A stretch of 52,397 nt of DNA, taken from IMG/VR virus record IMGVR_UViG_3300030406_002796, positions 1 to 52,397 of that record; one strand, written 5' to 3'. The notes below the pieces were generated by a model that did no database searches, was not told the DNA's origin, and saw nothing but the letters and a program-made list of their open reading frames with translations. The DNA is from a virus. Below are positions 41,401-50,307 of this stretch, in pieces (the stretch's first letter is position 1; each line of letters starts with the position of its first letter). Both the position numbers and the translations under genes were made by a program.

Positions 41401-44400
41401 AGATATATATATGTTTGACAACGAAACAACCATTGAGCCTTTGCGACAAACATTAAACGAAATTAATTACGACGCTAGCGGTTCTTACGAGCAGTTAGCT
41501 GCTGATATGGTTAGTCAACAAAACCCAGCAGAAAGTTCTAAAAACAAAGTTAAACCTACTGGTGTTTTATATCCCGCTCATAAATTACTATCAGAGTCTT
41601 ATTGGCAAGTTAATCCTAATTCTATAATAGCTAAACCTCAAACTCTAACGGTTCCAGAGTCTAATAATATTAGAACAAAAATAATAGAAGCTATAAAAAA
41701 TACTAGAACAAAAAAAGGTTTATCACCGGTAAAAAGAGTTGTAAGCGCTATATTACCAAAAACTAATTTAAATCCTAACACATTAACTTCTATAGGGCTA
41801 AGCACTAAAACATTAGAAGTATTTTATTTAGACAGAAATATAGAAACTGGTGAAACAACTAGACCTAAAAATTTAAAAGCTCAAGCGCTTAATATAAATA
41901 ACATGGCTGACTCTGATATACTAATGAACATTGGTATTACAAATGAGTTAACATTAATGCCTCATGATAGAAAATTTAATCCTATATTAAAAAGTTTTGT
42001 AAAGCAAGGTAATGCTTTAGTTATAAATCAAGAGATAAGAAGCTTAATAAAAGATCAAGCCGCTAACATTGGTGTTGGTAGACCAGATATATTATTTAGT
42101 AAGAGTGTTAAAAATTCTTATAGAAAAAGTCCTGCTGATTTAGCTAATGATTATAATATAAAATTAGTACCTGGTTCTTCTAAAACAAGAGCCAAAAACA
42201 GTATGTACAACGAAACCGAAACTTGGGCGCAGGCTAGAGACAGAGTGCTTAGAGAGTATTTAACCGAGTACCCTCAGTACAGAGTATTAATGCAAAAAGG
42301 TCTATGTGCTAGTAGTAAAAGAACTATGTATACTAGCGTTAAAGAGTTTAATGAAGCTGCTGGCCCTATGCCACCAGGTGTTGATATTATTAACGCTCTT
42401 AAAACTGAATATAATGTTAAAAGAAGGTTTACTCCAAAAGCTTTTAAAAAATTTAAAACAGAAAAATTTAAACAAGGTGAGGCAAAAAAATTAGAAACTT
42501 TGAAAGATTTTTTTGTGTCAATACAAGAATTTTCAGAGTCTAAAAAAATTGATGGAAAAGTAAGCCCTGATATGTTTTTGTTTTTAGAAATGTTAAGAGA
42601 TAGTTCGACTGGTGGCCAGGCTCATATTATTAGAATATTAGCTCCAGTTAAATTCTATACAGTTGACCAAAGAACTAGAAAACCAATATACGATAAAGAG
42701 GTTGTAGAAGAACATACTGATCCTCAAAATCAAATAGGTACAGCTTTAATGGACGCTGCTATAAACGGAAATGTAAACGAAGTGTTTGATGTTATAGGTG
42801 GTTCTTATATGCAAGGTTCTTTATTAGAAACGTCTGACAACTTGATAGCTAACAAAGAGAAAAACCCTAACAAAAGAGATTTAACTAGAGATATGCCAGA
42901 TTTTTATTTTGATGAGGTAATACCTAGAATAAAAAGTGGTGAACTAAAGTTACCAGATGGTATGGCATCTGTAGTTAGGATGGCGATACAAGGTGTAAAC
43001 TTAAATGAGCTAATGCTTATTGATTCTAATCAAACTATAGCAGAGTTTTTTAATGTTGGTATTGATACTAAAAATATGACTGATGCTCAAATAGAATATT
43101 TAATACCTTATCAAAATGACTTAATAATAAAACAGTTGACTACTAAAACGATGACCAAAACAAAGGCTCGTAATTCTATAAATAAAATATCTAAAACAGT
43201 TTACAAAAAAAATGCTAAACAACTACAATCTAGTTTAGATTCAAGTAAAGCTATTATTAATACATATAAATATAGTAAGTCTGGTAAAACAAGAGGTATG
43301 TCAACATTTGATTTTGATGATACATTAGGTTTTACTAAGTCTGGTGTTAGAGCTAATATACCTAACAACGATGGTCTACCTAAACCAGAGCGTAAAGTTA
43401 TATTCTTAGCTGGTGGTGCTGGTAGTGGTAAAGGTAACGTAATAAGAAAACTTAATTTAGAAAAAGACGGTTTTAAAATTGTAAACTCAGATATATCTTT
43501 AGAGTGGTTAAAGAAAAACTCAGGACTACCTGCTGATATGCGAGACTTAACTAAAGAACAAAGAAGCACATTAGGTAAGCTAGGAGCTCAAGCTAGAAAA
43601 ATAGCTAGAGGTAAAATGATGAAGTACCAGGGTAACGCAAATGGAGTTGTTGTCGATGGTACTGGTGGATCTGTTAGAACAATGCAGAAGTTAGTAGATG
43701 AATTTAAATCTAAGGGATATGATGTTAGCATGATATTTGTAGATACATCATTAGATGTAGCCTTACAACGTAACAGGGCTAGACAAGAAAGATCGTTGTT
43801 AGATAAAATAGTTATACGTAATCATGAAGCTGTTCAAGGAAATAAATCTTCTTTTAAAGAAATGTTTGGCGATAGATTTATGGAAGTTAATACAGATAAC
43901 TTAACGCAACAAAGCCCCATGCCGACTGATTTAGTTAACAATGTTACTGACTTTGTTTCTGGTTATGAAAGACGTAGATTAGATGCTGAAGAGTTTGCCG
44001 CAGAAGGAGATGCTATATTAGAACAAGGTGGTGAGTTTGATTTTTCAGAGTTTAATGATGTTGTTGACGGAACGCCAGGTCCTTTACTAGAAAAAGCTAG
44101 ACAAAGGGCAGCTAAGTATGGAACGAAAGACATGTTTGTTTTAACTGCTAGACCTCAAGCTGCCGCACCAGCGATAAAACAATTTTTAAAATCACAAGGT
44201 CTAGATATACCATTAAAAAATATAACTGGCTTAGCTAACAGCTCTGGTAATGCTAAGGCTCAATGGATGTTAGGTAAATTTGCAGAAGGCTATAACGATA
44301 TGTACTTTGTAGATGATGCTTTACAAAATGTTGAAGCCGTTAAACAGGTGTTAGATCAATTAGATATTAAGTCAGATGTTGTGCAAGCTAAAAGAAAGTT

Positions 44401-46507
44401 TAGTAAATCAGCTAGTCAAAACTTTAATACAATACTAGAAGAGTCTCAAGGGACTAACAGGAACAGAACGTTCTCTTATCAAGAAGCTAAACGTTTAGGT
44501 AAAAACAAAGGTTGGTGGAGAATATTTGTACCACCTTCGGCTGAAGACTATAAAGGTTTATTGTATAGATTTTTAGGTACAGGTCGTCAAGGTGAGTTAC
44601 ACATGAAGTATTTAAAAATTAAACTGCTAGACCCGTTTGCTAAAGGTATAAGATCGTGGAATATATATAAGCAAGAGATGGTAAATGAATATGCTCAATT
44701 AAAAAAGAATCTACCTAACGTTGCTAAAGGTTTAACCGCTAAAGTAGGTGAGACTGGTTTTACTACAGATGACGCAATAAGAGTTTACTTGTGGGATAAA
44801 AACGGATTTAATATTCCAGGTATTGATGATGCTACAAAACAAGAGCTAATTGATTTTGTAAACAGATACGGTAACGTTAAAGCTTTTGCTGATACTTTAA
44901 GTAGAATAACTAAGACACAAGAAGGTTATGTTGCACCAACTGAAAACTGGTCACTTGGTAGTATATCAACTGATTTAAATAATGTCGTTAACAAAGTTGG
45001 TAGAAAACAATTTTTAGCAGAGTACTTAGCTAATTCAGAAGCTATATTTACTCCTGAAAATATGAATAAGATAGAGGCTTTATATGGTACTACATTTAGA
45101 GAAGCTTTAGAGAATATAATGTATCGTATGGAAAACGGTGGTAACAGAAGAGTTAGTACTGATAGAAATGTAAATAGAATGCTTAATTGGATTAACGGTT
45201 CTATTGGCGCTATTATGTTTTTTAACATGAGATCTGCATTACTACAAACTATATCTACGGTTAACTTTATAAACTGGAGTGATAATAATATATTTAAAGC
45301 ATCAGCCGCATTTGCTAATCAACCTCAATTTTGGACGGACTTTGCTACACTATTTAACTCACCACAATTAAAACAAAGAAGAAAAGGTATACAAATAGAT
45401 GTATCTGCTTCAGAATTATCTAGAGCTTTTTCTGATGGTAAAGGCACACCTCAATCTGTTATTAGCTGGTTATTAGAAAAAGGTTTCACCCCAACACAAG
45501 TTGCGGATAGCTTTGCTATTTCTTTTGGTGGCGCTAGTTTTTATAGAAACAGACTTAACAAATATAAAAAACAAGGATTTTCAGAGCAACAAGCTAATGA
45601 AAAGGCTATGTTAGATTTTCAAGAGATAGCTGAAGAAACACAACAGTCTTCAAGAGAAGATTTAATATCACAGCAACAGGCTAGTGTATTAGGTAGATTA
45701 ATACTAGCGTTTCAAAACGTTACAATGCAATACACTCGTTTAACAAAGAAAGCTTTATCTGATTTAATAAATGGTAGGGGGGATATGAAAACAAATATAT
45801 CTAAGATACTATATTATGGTATGGTACAAAATTTAATATTTGCTAGCTTACAATCGGCCTTGGCATTTGTTATTTGGGGAGACGATCAAGAAGACATAGA
45901 AGATAAAACTCTTAGAACAGCTAATAGCGCTTTAGATTCTTTTTTACGTGGTACTGGTATATACGGAGCAATAGTATCTACTGTAAAAAATACTATTATA
46001 CAGGCTGAAAAACAAAAGAAGAAAAGCTGGGGTAGAGAAGATGGTAGAACTTTATTAGAGTTAACTAATATATCTCCACCTATAGGTAGTAAGTTAAGAA
46101 AAATATACAACGCTATTAAAACAGAGCAGTATAACAAAGGTGTATCTGAAGAATTAGGACTTAGAATAGAAAACCCAACATTACATAAATGGGCTAGTAT
46201 AATTGAAGCAACTACAAATATACCAACACAAAGATTAATTAAGAAAGCTAATAACTTAGAAGAAGCTATAACAGGCAATCACTTAACATGGCAACGAATA
46301 GCCTTAGGTCTTGGCTGGAATAGATGGGATATTGGTGTTAAGGACGAAGAGCTTGAAGCTGCTAAAAGTGCCGCTAAGTCTAAAAATAAAAGTAATAAGA
46401 AAAGCAATAAGTCTAGTAGTAAAAGATGCTCTGCTATAAAGAAAAGTGGTGGAAGATGTAAGAACAATACTAGAAATAAAAGCGGTAGATGTTATGCTCA
46501 CCAATAA
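38474..46507 (+). CDS. Giant polyvalent internal virion protein (2677 aa)
   Basis: The N-terminus holds two copies of a short Tyr-Ile/Lys-Leu module (YILNGKTVKVSSENEQAFIK and YKLGEKFVKVAPANTKAFEK). A zinc-peptidase HELLH lies at 649-653. A HAD phosphatase is built from motif I FDFDDT (D1613, D1615), motif II T1891-A-R-P, K1928 and D1947-D1948. Between motifs I and II sits a P-loop kinase (GGAGSGKG at 1647-1654, with RNRARQERS near its lid), a layout like polynucleotide kinase/phosphatase. Long helical stretches follow, and the end is a CCCH-type knuckle (C2652, C2662, C2673, H2676). Proteins of this type are packed in the head and ejected into the cell, where their enzymes act. The ejection role is inferred. 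Confidence 0.82.
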   Translation: MKEYILNGKTVKVSSENEQAFIKANPNAKIKETSWWRGEEGWIPDELEFWKRKEESPGKSIGASQPQENQTENTDSSSATGLLGFVKYKLGEKFVKVAPANTKAFEKENPEATQATFQKGTILDKITDDKDTIPQDKGYLSELVLSLKQGKRGLTTDGAFDLMRHGKNITDEKLQEWVRDVEKYGGVPQTQAQIEYNRKLEENGGGIWGHIKVMSDPRNTMLSLEWVPQQILGSLSTMATSLYGSDEVRVSAAGGAGAGAVATRSPYGGVAGAYSAGIGAMEAGLEFTELLKEELAEKGVDPNDYDNGFTADNIRSLILEDPASLEKIRKKALARGMSMAVVEAMTFGVARGTGKLVLDKTMSKSKTALAVTGTEMVGGAASEAAGQFASGGTAEPGGFSVQKGIENLDSGDIFIEGILEGPTAVLNTDILFSGSRGEKYTINGSEVTKKRVVSILQDNDLTTQEKAKILSNIEITNDKTLQSYLDKALSDINIEMNIDARVVDRADRKRLVELENQRRKAEADTKKTGVFSVSDADKKLNDINLAIEEILAPYQNQIDKNLSDVQIQRDQAAEFNQNMSERIFKSNLEFAKKHSALYGLNVNDTLTREEIRKAYGDEAADADGFIDGDQIIINSEVAQFTDAVNVGNHELLHGILRKEMKNNPNQFANIRQELSQQIGNQWQYVENRVKEAGYTEQYMIENPDEWITLTSDAIANGQITYSESVFQPLMDFILPILRAAGFKKIKFDSGKDVFEFLKEYNRSIHKGSLSSGIVSATQGVTQVEGGPKFAKSNLAGMLDRFDGNTRRMINQTVARQANGEPVAFREDKFGNYISSVDSEFGQEVMPIVESITKRLFDPIPTNIADQASVSRGSYQSDLVNEAATLVNNEYNGRQPLDQFVSNRLNLRAQSLARRLGIKSVEESSKETRINQGDSQLQVQDRDQTDTAFEEKDLSPQQQRKDLKEDTRQINSGEFVKDIYMFDNETTIEPLRQTLNEINYDASGSYEQLAADMVSQQNPAESSKNKVKPTGVLYPAHKLLSESYWQVNPNSIIAKPQTLTVPESNNIRTKIIEAIKNTRTKKGLSPVKRVVSAILPKTNLNPNTLTSIGLSTKTLEVFYLDRNIETGETTRPKNLKAQALNINNMADSDILMNIGITNELTLMPHDRKFNPILKSFVKQGNALVINQEIRSLIKDQAANIGVGRPDILFSKSVKNSYRKSPADLANDYNIKLVPGSSKTRAKNSMYNETETWAQARDRVLREYLTEYPQYRVLMQKGLCASSKRTMYTSVKEFNEAAGPMPPGVDIINALKTEYNVKRRFTPKAFKKFKTEKFKQGEAKKLETLKDFFVSIQEFSESKKIDGKVSPDMFLFLEMLRDSSTGGQAHIIRILAPVKFYTVDQRTRKPIYDKEVVEEHTDPQNQIGTALMDAAINGNVNEVFDVIGGSYMQGSLLETSDNLIANKEKNPNKRDLTRDMPDFYFDEVIPRIKSGELKLPDGMASVVRMAIQGVNLNELMLIDSNQTIAEFFNVGIDTKNMTDAQIEYLIPYQNDLIIKQLTTKTMTKTKARNSINKISKTVYKKNAKQLQSSLDSSKAIINTYKYSKSGKTRGMSTFDFDDTLGFTKSGVRANIPNNDGLPKPERKVIFLAGGAGSGKGNVIRKLNLEKDGFKIVNSDISLEWLKKNSGLPADMRDLTKEQRSTLGKLGAQARKIARGKMMKYQGNANGVVVDGTGGSVRTMQKLVDEFKSKGYDVSMIFVDTSLDVALQRNRARQERSLLDKIVIRNHEAVQGNKSSFKEMFGDRFMEVNTDNLTQQSPMPTDLVNNVTDFVSGYERRRLDAEEFAAEGDAILEQGGEFDFSEFNDVVDGTPGPLLEKARQRAAKYGTKDMFVLTARPQAAAPAIKQFLKSQGLDIPLKNITGLANSSGNAKAQWMLGKFAEGYNDMYFVDDALQNVEAVKQVLDQLDIKSDVVQAKRKFSKSASQNFNTILEESQGTNRNRTFSYQEAKRLGKNKGWWRIFVPPSAEDYKGLLYRFLGTGRQGELHMKYLKIKLLDPFAKGIRSWNIYKQEMVNEYAQLKKNLPNVAKGLTAKVGETGFTTDDAIRVYLWDKNGFNIPGIDDATKQELIDFVNRYGNVKAFADTLSRITKTQEGYVAPTENWSLGSISTDLNNVVNKVGRKQFLAEYLANSEAIFTPENMNKIEALYGTTFREALENIMYRMENGGNRRVSTDRNVNRMLNWINGSIGAIMFFNMRSALLQTISTVNFINWSDNNIFKASAAFANQPQFWTDFATLFNSPQLKQRRKGIQIDVSASELSRAFSDGKGTPQSVISWLLEKGFTPTQVADSFAISFGGASFYRNRLNKYKKQGFSEQQANEKAMLDFQEIAEETQQSSREDLISQQQASVLGRLILAFQNVTMQYTRLTKKALSDLINGRGDMKTNISKILYYGMVQNLIFASLQSALAFVIWGDDQEDIEDKTLRTANSALDSFLRGTGIYGAIVSTVKNTIIQAEKQKKKSWGREDGRTLLELTNISPPIGSKLRKIYNAIKTEQYNKGVSEELGLRIENPTLHKWASIIEATTNIPTQRLIKKANNLEEAITGNHLTWQRIALGLGWNRWDIGVKDEELEAAKSAAKSKNKSNKKSNKSSSKRCSAIKKSGGRCKNNTRNKSGRCYAHQ

Positions 46508-46530
46508 ATGTGTGATTATATTATAGAATC
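46507..46530 (+). promoter_or_regulatory. Possible late promoter (degenerate copy)
   Basis: ATGTGTGATTATATTATAG is related to the late-type motif at 24314 and 36115 (shared TGT, AT and TATAG core) and lies 13 bases before the next gene. The match is weaker than between the other two. Confidence 0.35.
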
Positions 46531-46543
46531 AAAACTTTAAAAT

Positions 46544-46723
46544 ATGATAAACTGGATTAATTCTTGGAAATCAGGAAACAAAAAAGAAATATACGAATTA
46601 ACTTTTAGATTAGGAACATGGACAATGTTTGAAGTAATGTTTTGTCCTTGTGCTAAGTGTAAAAACAAAGGCACATGTCCTAGATTTAGATTTATGATTT
46701 TAAACTTTGGGTTTGAAATATAG
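46544..46723 (+). CDS. Small cysteine-rich protein (59 aa)
   Basis: This 59-codon frame begins MINWINSWKSGNKKEIYELT and holds C34, C36, C39 and C45 in FCPCAKCKNKGTC, which could bind one zinc. It ends directly against the tail-fibre gene (TAG-ATG), which supports it. It may bind metal or nucleic acid. Function is unknown. Confidence 0.65.
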   Translation: MINWINSWKSGNKKEIYELTFRLGTWTMFEVMFCPCAKCKNKGTCPRFRFMILNFGFEI

Positions 46724-48412
46724 ATGATGAAATGGATAGGTCAACACATATGGGATTATATATCTAGATTTCGTAATGATGTCTACCTAGAAGATGTAGA
46801 CTCTGGTACCATCGTTAGCGGTGGTAACCTGGGTCTAGATTCAAATAATAAAATAGTAAAAAATACTGTAAGCAGCACGACAGATTTAACCAGTGATGTA
46901 ACTGGTGTATTACCCGTGGCAAATGGAGGCACTGGAGCTAGTAGTCTTACTAGTAATAGGGTACTAACAGGTAATGGATCTAGCGCTATACAAGCTGAAG
47001 ATAATTTATACTTCCAACACCCATCGTTAATAATAGGTGCTGATGACGACTCAATGTCAATAATAGAAAAAGCAGAGCATAGTGATGGTCATGGAGGCGT
47101 ATTTAAAATACAAGGTGCTCCAGCTAACGCTGGTCAAACTGATAAAAACGGTGGTGATATATATATTTCTGCTGGAAGACCTACCGGTGCAGGAACATTT
47201 GGTGAAATACAATTTTATGGAGGAGATGTTGAAGGAACTGGTACTTCATTAAGAACTAATAGTTTAATTTCAAAATTAGCTGGTAATGCTGCTACCTCAA
47301 CTGATTTTTATTTATACGAAAGAGCTGGAGCTAGTAGTGATGATTATTTTAAAGCCTCTGTTGCAGCTAATGGAGCAACAACGCTTTCTACTACGGATGG
47401 GGCGGGTACATCAGCGGGAACGTTAACTTTAGACGCTGATGGTTTAATTAACATAGACGCTGATAGAAATGGTGATGTAAATTTTCAAGACAATAGTGTA
47501 ACATTTGCAAGGCTTAATAATGTTGGTAGCACTTCTAATTTATTTTTATATGAAGCCGCTGGAGCAAGCTTTAGCGATTATTTTAAAATAGCTACAAACA
47601 CTAATGGTGATACAACGATAAGTACTGTAGATACTGCTGGCACGGACGCTAATTTAACATTAGATATCGATGGAACAATAACAATAGATTCAACTGACGG
47701 TATAGTAAATTTTGATGAGGATACAGCCTCTATGGCAAGAATACAAAGTGGGTTAGGCAATATATTAGAAGTGTTTGGAAACTCGAATGGATCTGGTAAA
47801 ATATCATTAAGTGAAGATACAGACAATGGTACAAATGATATTACAATACAAGCACCTATTGACATAAGTGGTAACCGAATTCAACAATTAGCTGATGCTA
47901 GTGGTTATATTGCTTTAACAAACGATACTTCCGGCAGACAGTTTTGGATGCAAACTATAGGTGGTTATAAAACAAATAACAACTCTAGTACGTTTTATTA
48001 TTTTCCATTTAGAGGAGCAACTGGCGATAATTGGGGTAATTCTGATAGCTCTATAAGTTCTATAAACCAATATGATGCTGCTGCGCATTTCATGATAGCG
48101 CCAGCAAGTGGTGTGATAACAAATATAAAAGTTCACGGATATGTAACTGGAACAACAGACCCGTTTAAATTTTACATTAAACATAGTGCTATGACGAATA
48201 ACGCAACTAGTATATCATTAACAGACATGTTTAATACCTCTACTATAACTCCTTCAACTACCGCAAGAACCTGGAGCCATACTGAGGATTTTAGTTCTAA
48301 TAACACTTTTGATGAAGATGATATGTTATTTTGTTTTATAAAAAAAGATTCAACATCTGGAAACTCTTCTCACTATTTTCAAATGACAATAAGTGGATAT
48401 ATAAACGTATAA
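46724..48412 (+). CDS. Tail fibre protein
   Basis: This 562-residue protein begins MMKWIGQHIWDYISRFRNDV, an N-terminal tag I recognise from flavobacterial and marine phage fibre proteins. Near residues 64-74 it has PVANGGTGASS, a repeat found in many tail fibres. Residues about 195-365 hold two tandem repeats that both contain a FYLYE/FLYE-AGAS-DYF pattern. Its C-terminus is beta-rich and probably binds the host receptor. The start may be M1 or M2, as two ATGs are adjacent. Confidence 0.85.
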   Translation: MMKWIGQHIWDYISRFRNDVYLEDVDSGTIVSGGNLGLDSNNKIVKNTVSSTTDLTSDVTGVLPVANGGTGASSLTSNRVLTGNGSSAIQAEDNLYFQHPSLIIGADDDSMSIIEKAEHSDGHGGVFKIQGAPANAGQTDKNGGDIYISAGRPTGAGTFGEIQFYGGDVEGTGTSLRTNSLISKLAGNAATSTDFYLYERAGASSDDYFKASVAANGATTLSTTDGAGTSAGTLTLDADGLINIDADRNGDVNFQDNSVTFARLNNVGSTSNLFLYEAAGASFSDYFKIATNTNGDTTISTVDTAGTDANLTLDIDGTITIDSTDGIVNFDEDTASMARIQSGLGNILEVFGNSNGSGKISLSEDTDNGTNDITIQAPIDISGNRIQQLADASGYIALTNDTSGRQFWMQTIGGYKTNNNSSTFYYFPFRGATGDNWGNSDSSISSINQYDAAAHFMIAPASGVITNIKVHGYVTGTTDPFKFYIKHSAMTNNATSISLTDMFNTSTITPSTTARTWSHTEDFSSNNTFDEDDMLFCFIKKDSTSGNSSHYFQMTISGYINV

Positions 48413-48425
48413 TTAAATTAACAAA

Positions 48426-48743
48426 ATGGCTATAACTAAATTTACAGACGATAAAAGTAATAATAAATACGACGAAGTAATACCTACTAATGAAGAGGAA
48501 ATGGACACAATGCAACATTTTTTAAAAAAGCTAGTTGACAAAACTGATGAAGGGGTAGATAAAACAAACGAGCATATAAATAAAATTATAACAGTAGGAT
48601 CCAACACAACGCTATCATTTGGTGATATGGTTTTTACTACAGTAAAAGGTAAGACAACTTATAGTATAGTAATGACTGTAGCGTACACTGATCCTTCTAG
48701 TAGCAAGGTAACAACAAAATCAACAACGTTAACACTAACATAA
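48426..48743 (+). CDS. Small tail-fibre-linked protein (105 aa)
   Basis: This protein begins MAITKFTDDKSNNKYDEVIP with a helical stretch (DTMQHFLKKLVDKTDEGVDK), followed by beta strands. It shares its stop base with the next gene's start. It may be a fibre chaperone or tail component. No recognised family. Confidence 0.6.
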   Translation: MAITKFTDDKSNNKYDEVIPTNEEEMDTMQHFLKKLVDKTDEGVDKTNEHINKIITVGSNTTLSFGDMVFTTVKGKTTYSIVMTVAYTDPSSSKVTTKSTTLTLT

Positions 48744-49045
48744 TGGCAAAATATATAAATCAAAGTGGAGATACCGGTGGTGGTGATTTAACGTTATTAC
48801 AAAAGCACGTTAATAAAATTATAGTTAAGTCTATAACTATAACGTGTACTCACGCGTCTAATGATTTGGTAATTGATAGACTTTATTTAGATAATGGTAC
48901 TAATGAGTTCGATATACTACATGCTGTTACGGTTCCTTTGGGTGCCACACTTTTATTAGACGAAGGTTTTAACTATGACTTTAAGAATTTTGATTTAAAA
49001 ATAGAAACATCAGGTTCTTCAAGTTGTTCAATAATAATTATATAA
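48743..49045 (+). CDS. Small beta-rich protein (100 aa)
   Basis: It begins MAKYINQSGDTGGGDLTLLQ, contains KHVNKIIVKSITITCTHASN, and ends in a Ser/Cys/Ile-rich strand (SSSCSIIII). Its last base is the first base of the endolysin start (TAATG), so the two are coupled. It resembles a small virion or fibre component. The function is unknown. Confidence 0.6.
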   Translation: MAKYINQSGDTGGGDLTLLQKHVNKIIVKSITITCTHASNDLVIDRLYLDNGTNEFDILHAVTVPLGATLLLDEGFNYDFKNFDLKIETSGSSSCSIIII

Positions 49046-49653
49046 TGAAACTAACAAAAGAAATAATAGAGAAAGCCGTAAAAGAAAAAGGCTATAAATG
49101 GTTTGAAACAGGTGACTATAATATTAATATAGTTGGCGTAAGAAACTCTGATACAGGAAATGAAGTCACAAATAAGTTTGATGATAAAATTACTTTATCA
49201 TTTAAATGTGATGGGCAATGGGAGTTTTACGAGTACGATTGCACTACAGATCCCGGTAAATATTGGGTGGAGAATATAATGAGAAAGGAAGGTGTTGCTG
49301 TATTGAAAGAAGGGCAGTATCGTGGTTCTCATAAAATTAGATTACATCAAGGTAGATACGAAGCGTTAGGACAAAACGGTCCTGTTACAGTTTACCGTGA
49401 TGCTAATAAAGATAATAAGTTTGATTTAAGTAATGAAAATACTCAAACAGGTTTGTTCGGTATTAATATACATAGAGCAACTAAATGGGGTGGTAAAAAA
49501 TCTAAGCAAGTAGACAAATGGTCTGCTGGCTGCCAAGTTATAGCAGCTAATGATGATTGGCACGAGTTTATGGATATATGCAGAGTTGCTAGAGATAAAT
49601 GGGGTAATAGCTTCACATACACATTAATAGAAAGTAAAGATTTAAAATTATAA
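49045..49653 (+). CDS. Endolysin, L,D-transpeptidase-like
   Basis: I chose MKLTKEIIEKAVKEKGYKWF because it starts one base inside the previous stop; a longer frame would begin with an implausible MFNNNYI. The 202-residue protein contains GLFGINIHRATKWG and KWSAGCQV, with H143, S160 and C163 matching the His/Ser-x-Gly-Cys catalytic pattern of YkuD-type L,D-transpeptidase folds. In flavophages such proteins serve as peptidoglycan-degrading lysins. It lacks a signal peptide, so holin or another route must release it. Confidence 0.78.
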   Translation: MKLTKEIIEKAVKEKGYKWFETGDYNINIVGVRNSDTGNEVTNKFDDKITLSFKCDGQWEFYEYDCTTDPGKYWVENIMRKEGVAVLKEGQYRGSHKIRLHQGRYEALGQNGPVTVYRDANKDNKFDLSNENTQTGLFGINIHRATKWGGKKSKQVDKWSAGCQVIAANDDWHEFMDICRVARDKWGNSFTYTLIESKDLKL

Positions 49654-49655
49654 AT

Positions 49656-50297
49656 ATGGCACGTACAAATAAAAAAGGTGGTAACACAGCAGGATTAAAA
49701 GGTTGGTCTGCATTTACTCCTCAAGAAAAATCAATGAACAGATCTTCTCAACCTGATGGAAGAGCTAAAAGTAGTTCTATGCAAATGAAGTCTCCTAAAG
49801 ACTTTAATCCTGGTTTAAGGGCAGCATCGAAAGCTGGTAAGTTAGATAATAACCCTAAGTTTAAAGCCGCTGTTGACAATAGCTCTCCACAGAAAGTAGT
49901 TCCAGCTATAATGGCCGGCCTTACAGCTGCTGACTTATTATATCAAGGTTATAAATATGTTAAAAAAAGAAGTGGTAAAGCTGCTAGAACAGTAAAGAAC
50001 GAGATAAACAAAAGAAAAAGAGCAGATCTAATGAAAAGGTATAATGCTTTACCTCCTGAGATGAAGAAAAAAATAGGACCGCCTCCAACAATGCCTAAAG
50101 CCGGTGGTACTAAAACAGATAAACCTAAGTCTACAATTGGAAATGCAGGAAAGAAAACTAAGAAATTAACTTACGCCGAGGCTAAGAAAAATGATCCTAA
50201 TTTAGGGGCGTATGTTGCTGAAAGAAAGAAGCATAAAAAAGGATCTCCTGAATATAAAGCCGTGCAGGCTAAAATAAATGCTGCATATAGAATATAA
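49656..50297 (+). CDS. Basic protein with SPQK motif, relative of 7977-9503
   Basis: This 213-residue Lys/Arg/Ala-rich protein contains SPQK at residues 77-80 and a C-terminal module (EAKKNDPNLGAYVAERKKHK and GSPEYKAVQAKINAAYR, about 175-213). That module closely matches residues 331-370 of the protein at 7977-9503. It also has a second TPQE motif near the N-terminus. It is likely a DNA-binding internal virion protein. It lies next to the endolysin. Confidence 0.65.
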   Translation: MARTNKKGGNTAGLKGWSAFTPQEKSMNRSSQPDGRAKSSSMQMKSPKDFNPGLRAASKAGKLDNNPKFKAAVDNSSPQKVVPAIMAGLTAADLLYQGYKYVKKRSGKAARTVKNEINKRKRADLMKRYNALPPEMKKKIGPPPTMPKAGGTKTDKPKSTIGNAGKKTKKLTYAEAKKNDPNLGAYVAERKKHKKGSPEYKAVQAKINAAYRI

Positions 50298-50307
50298 CAA
50301 TTGTAAT

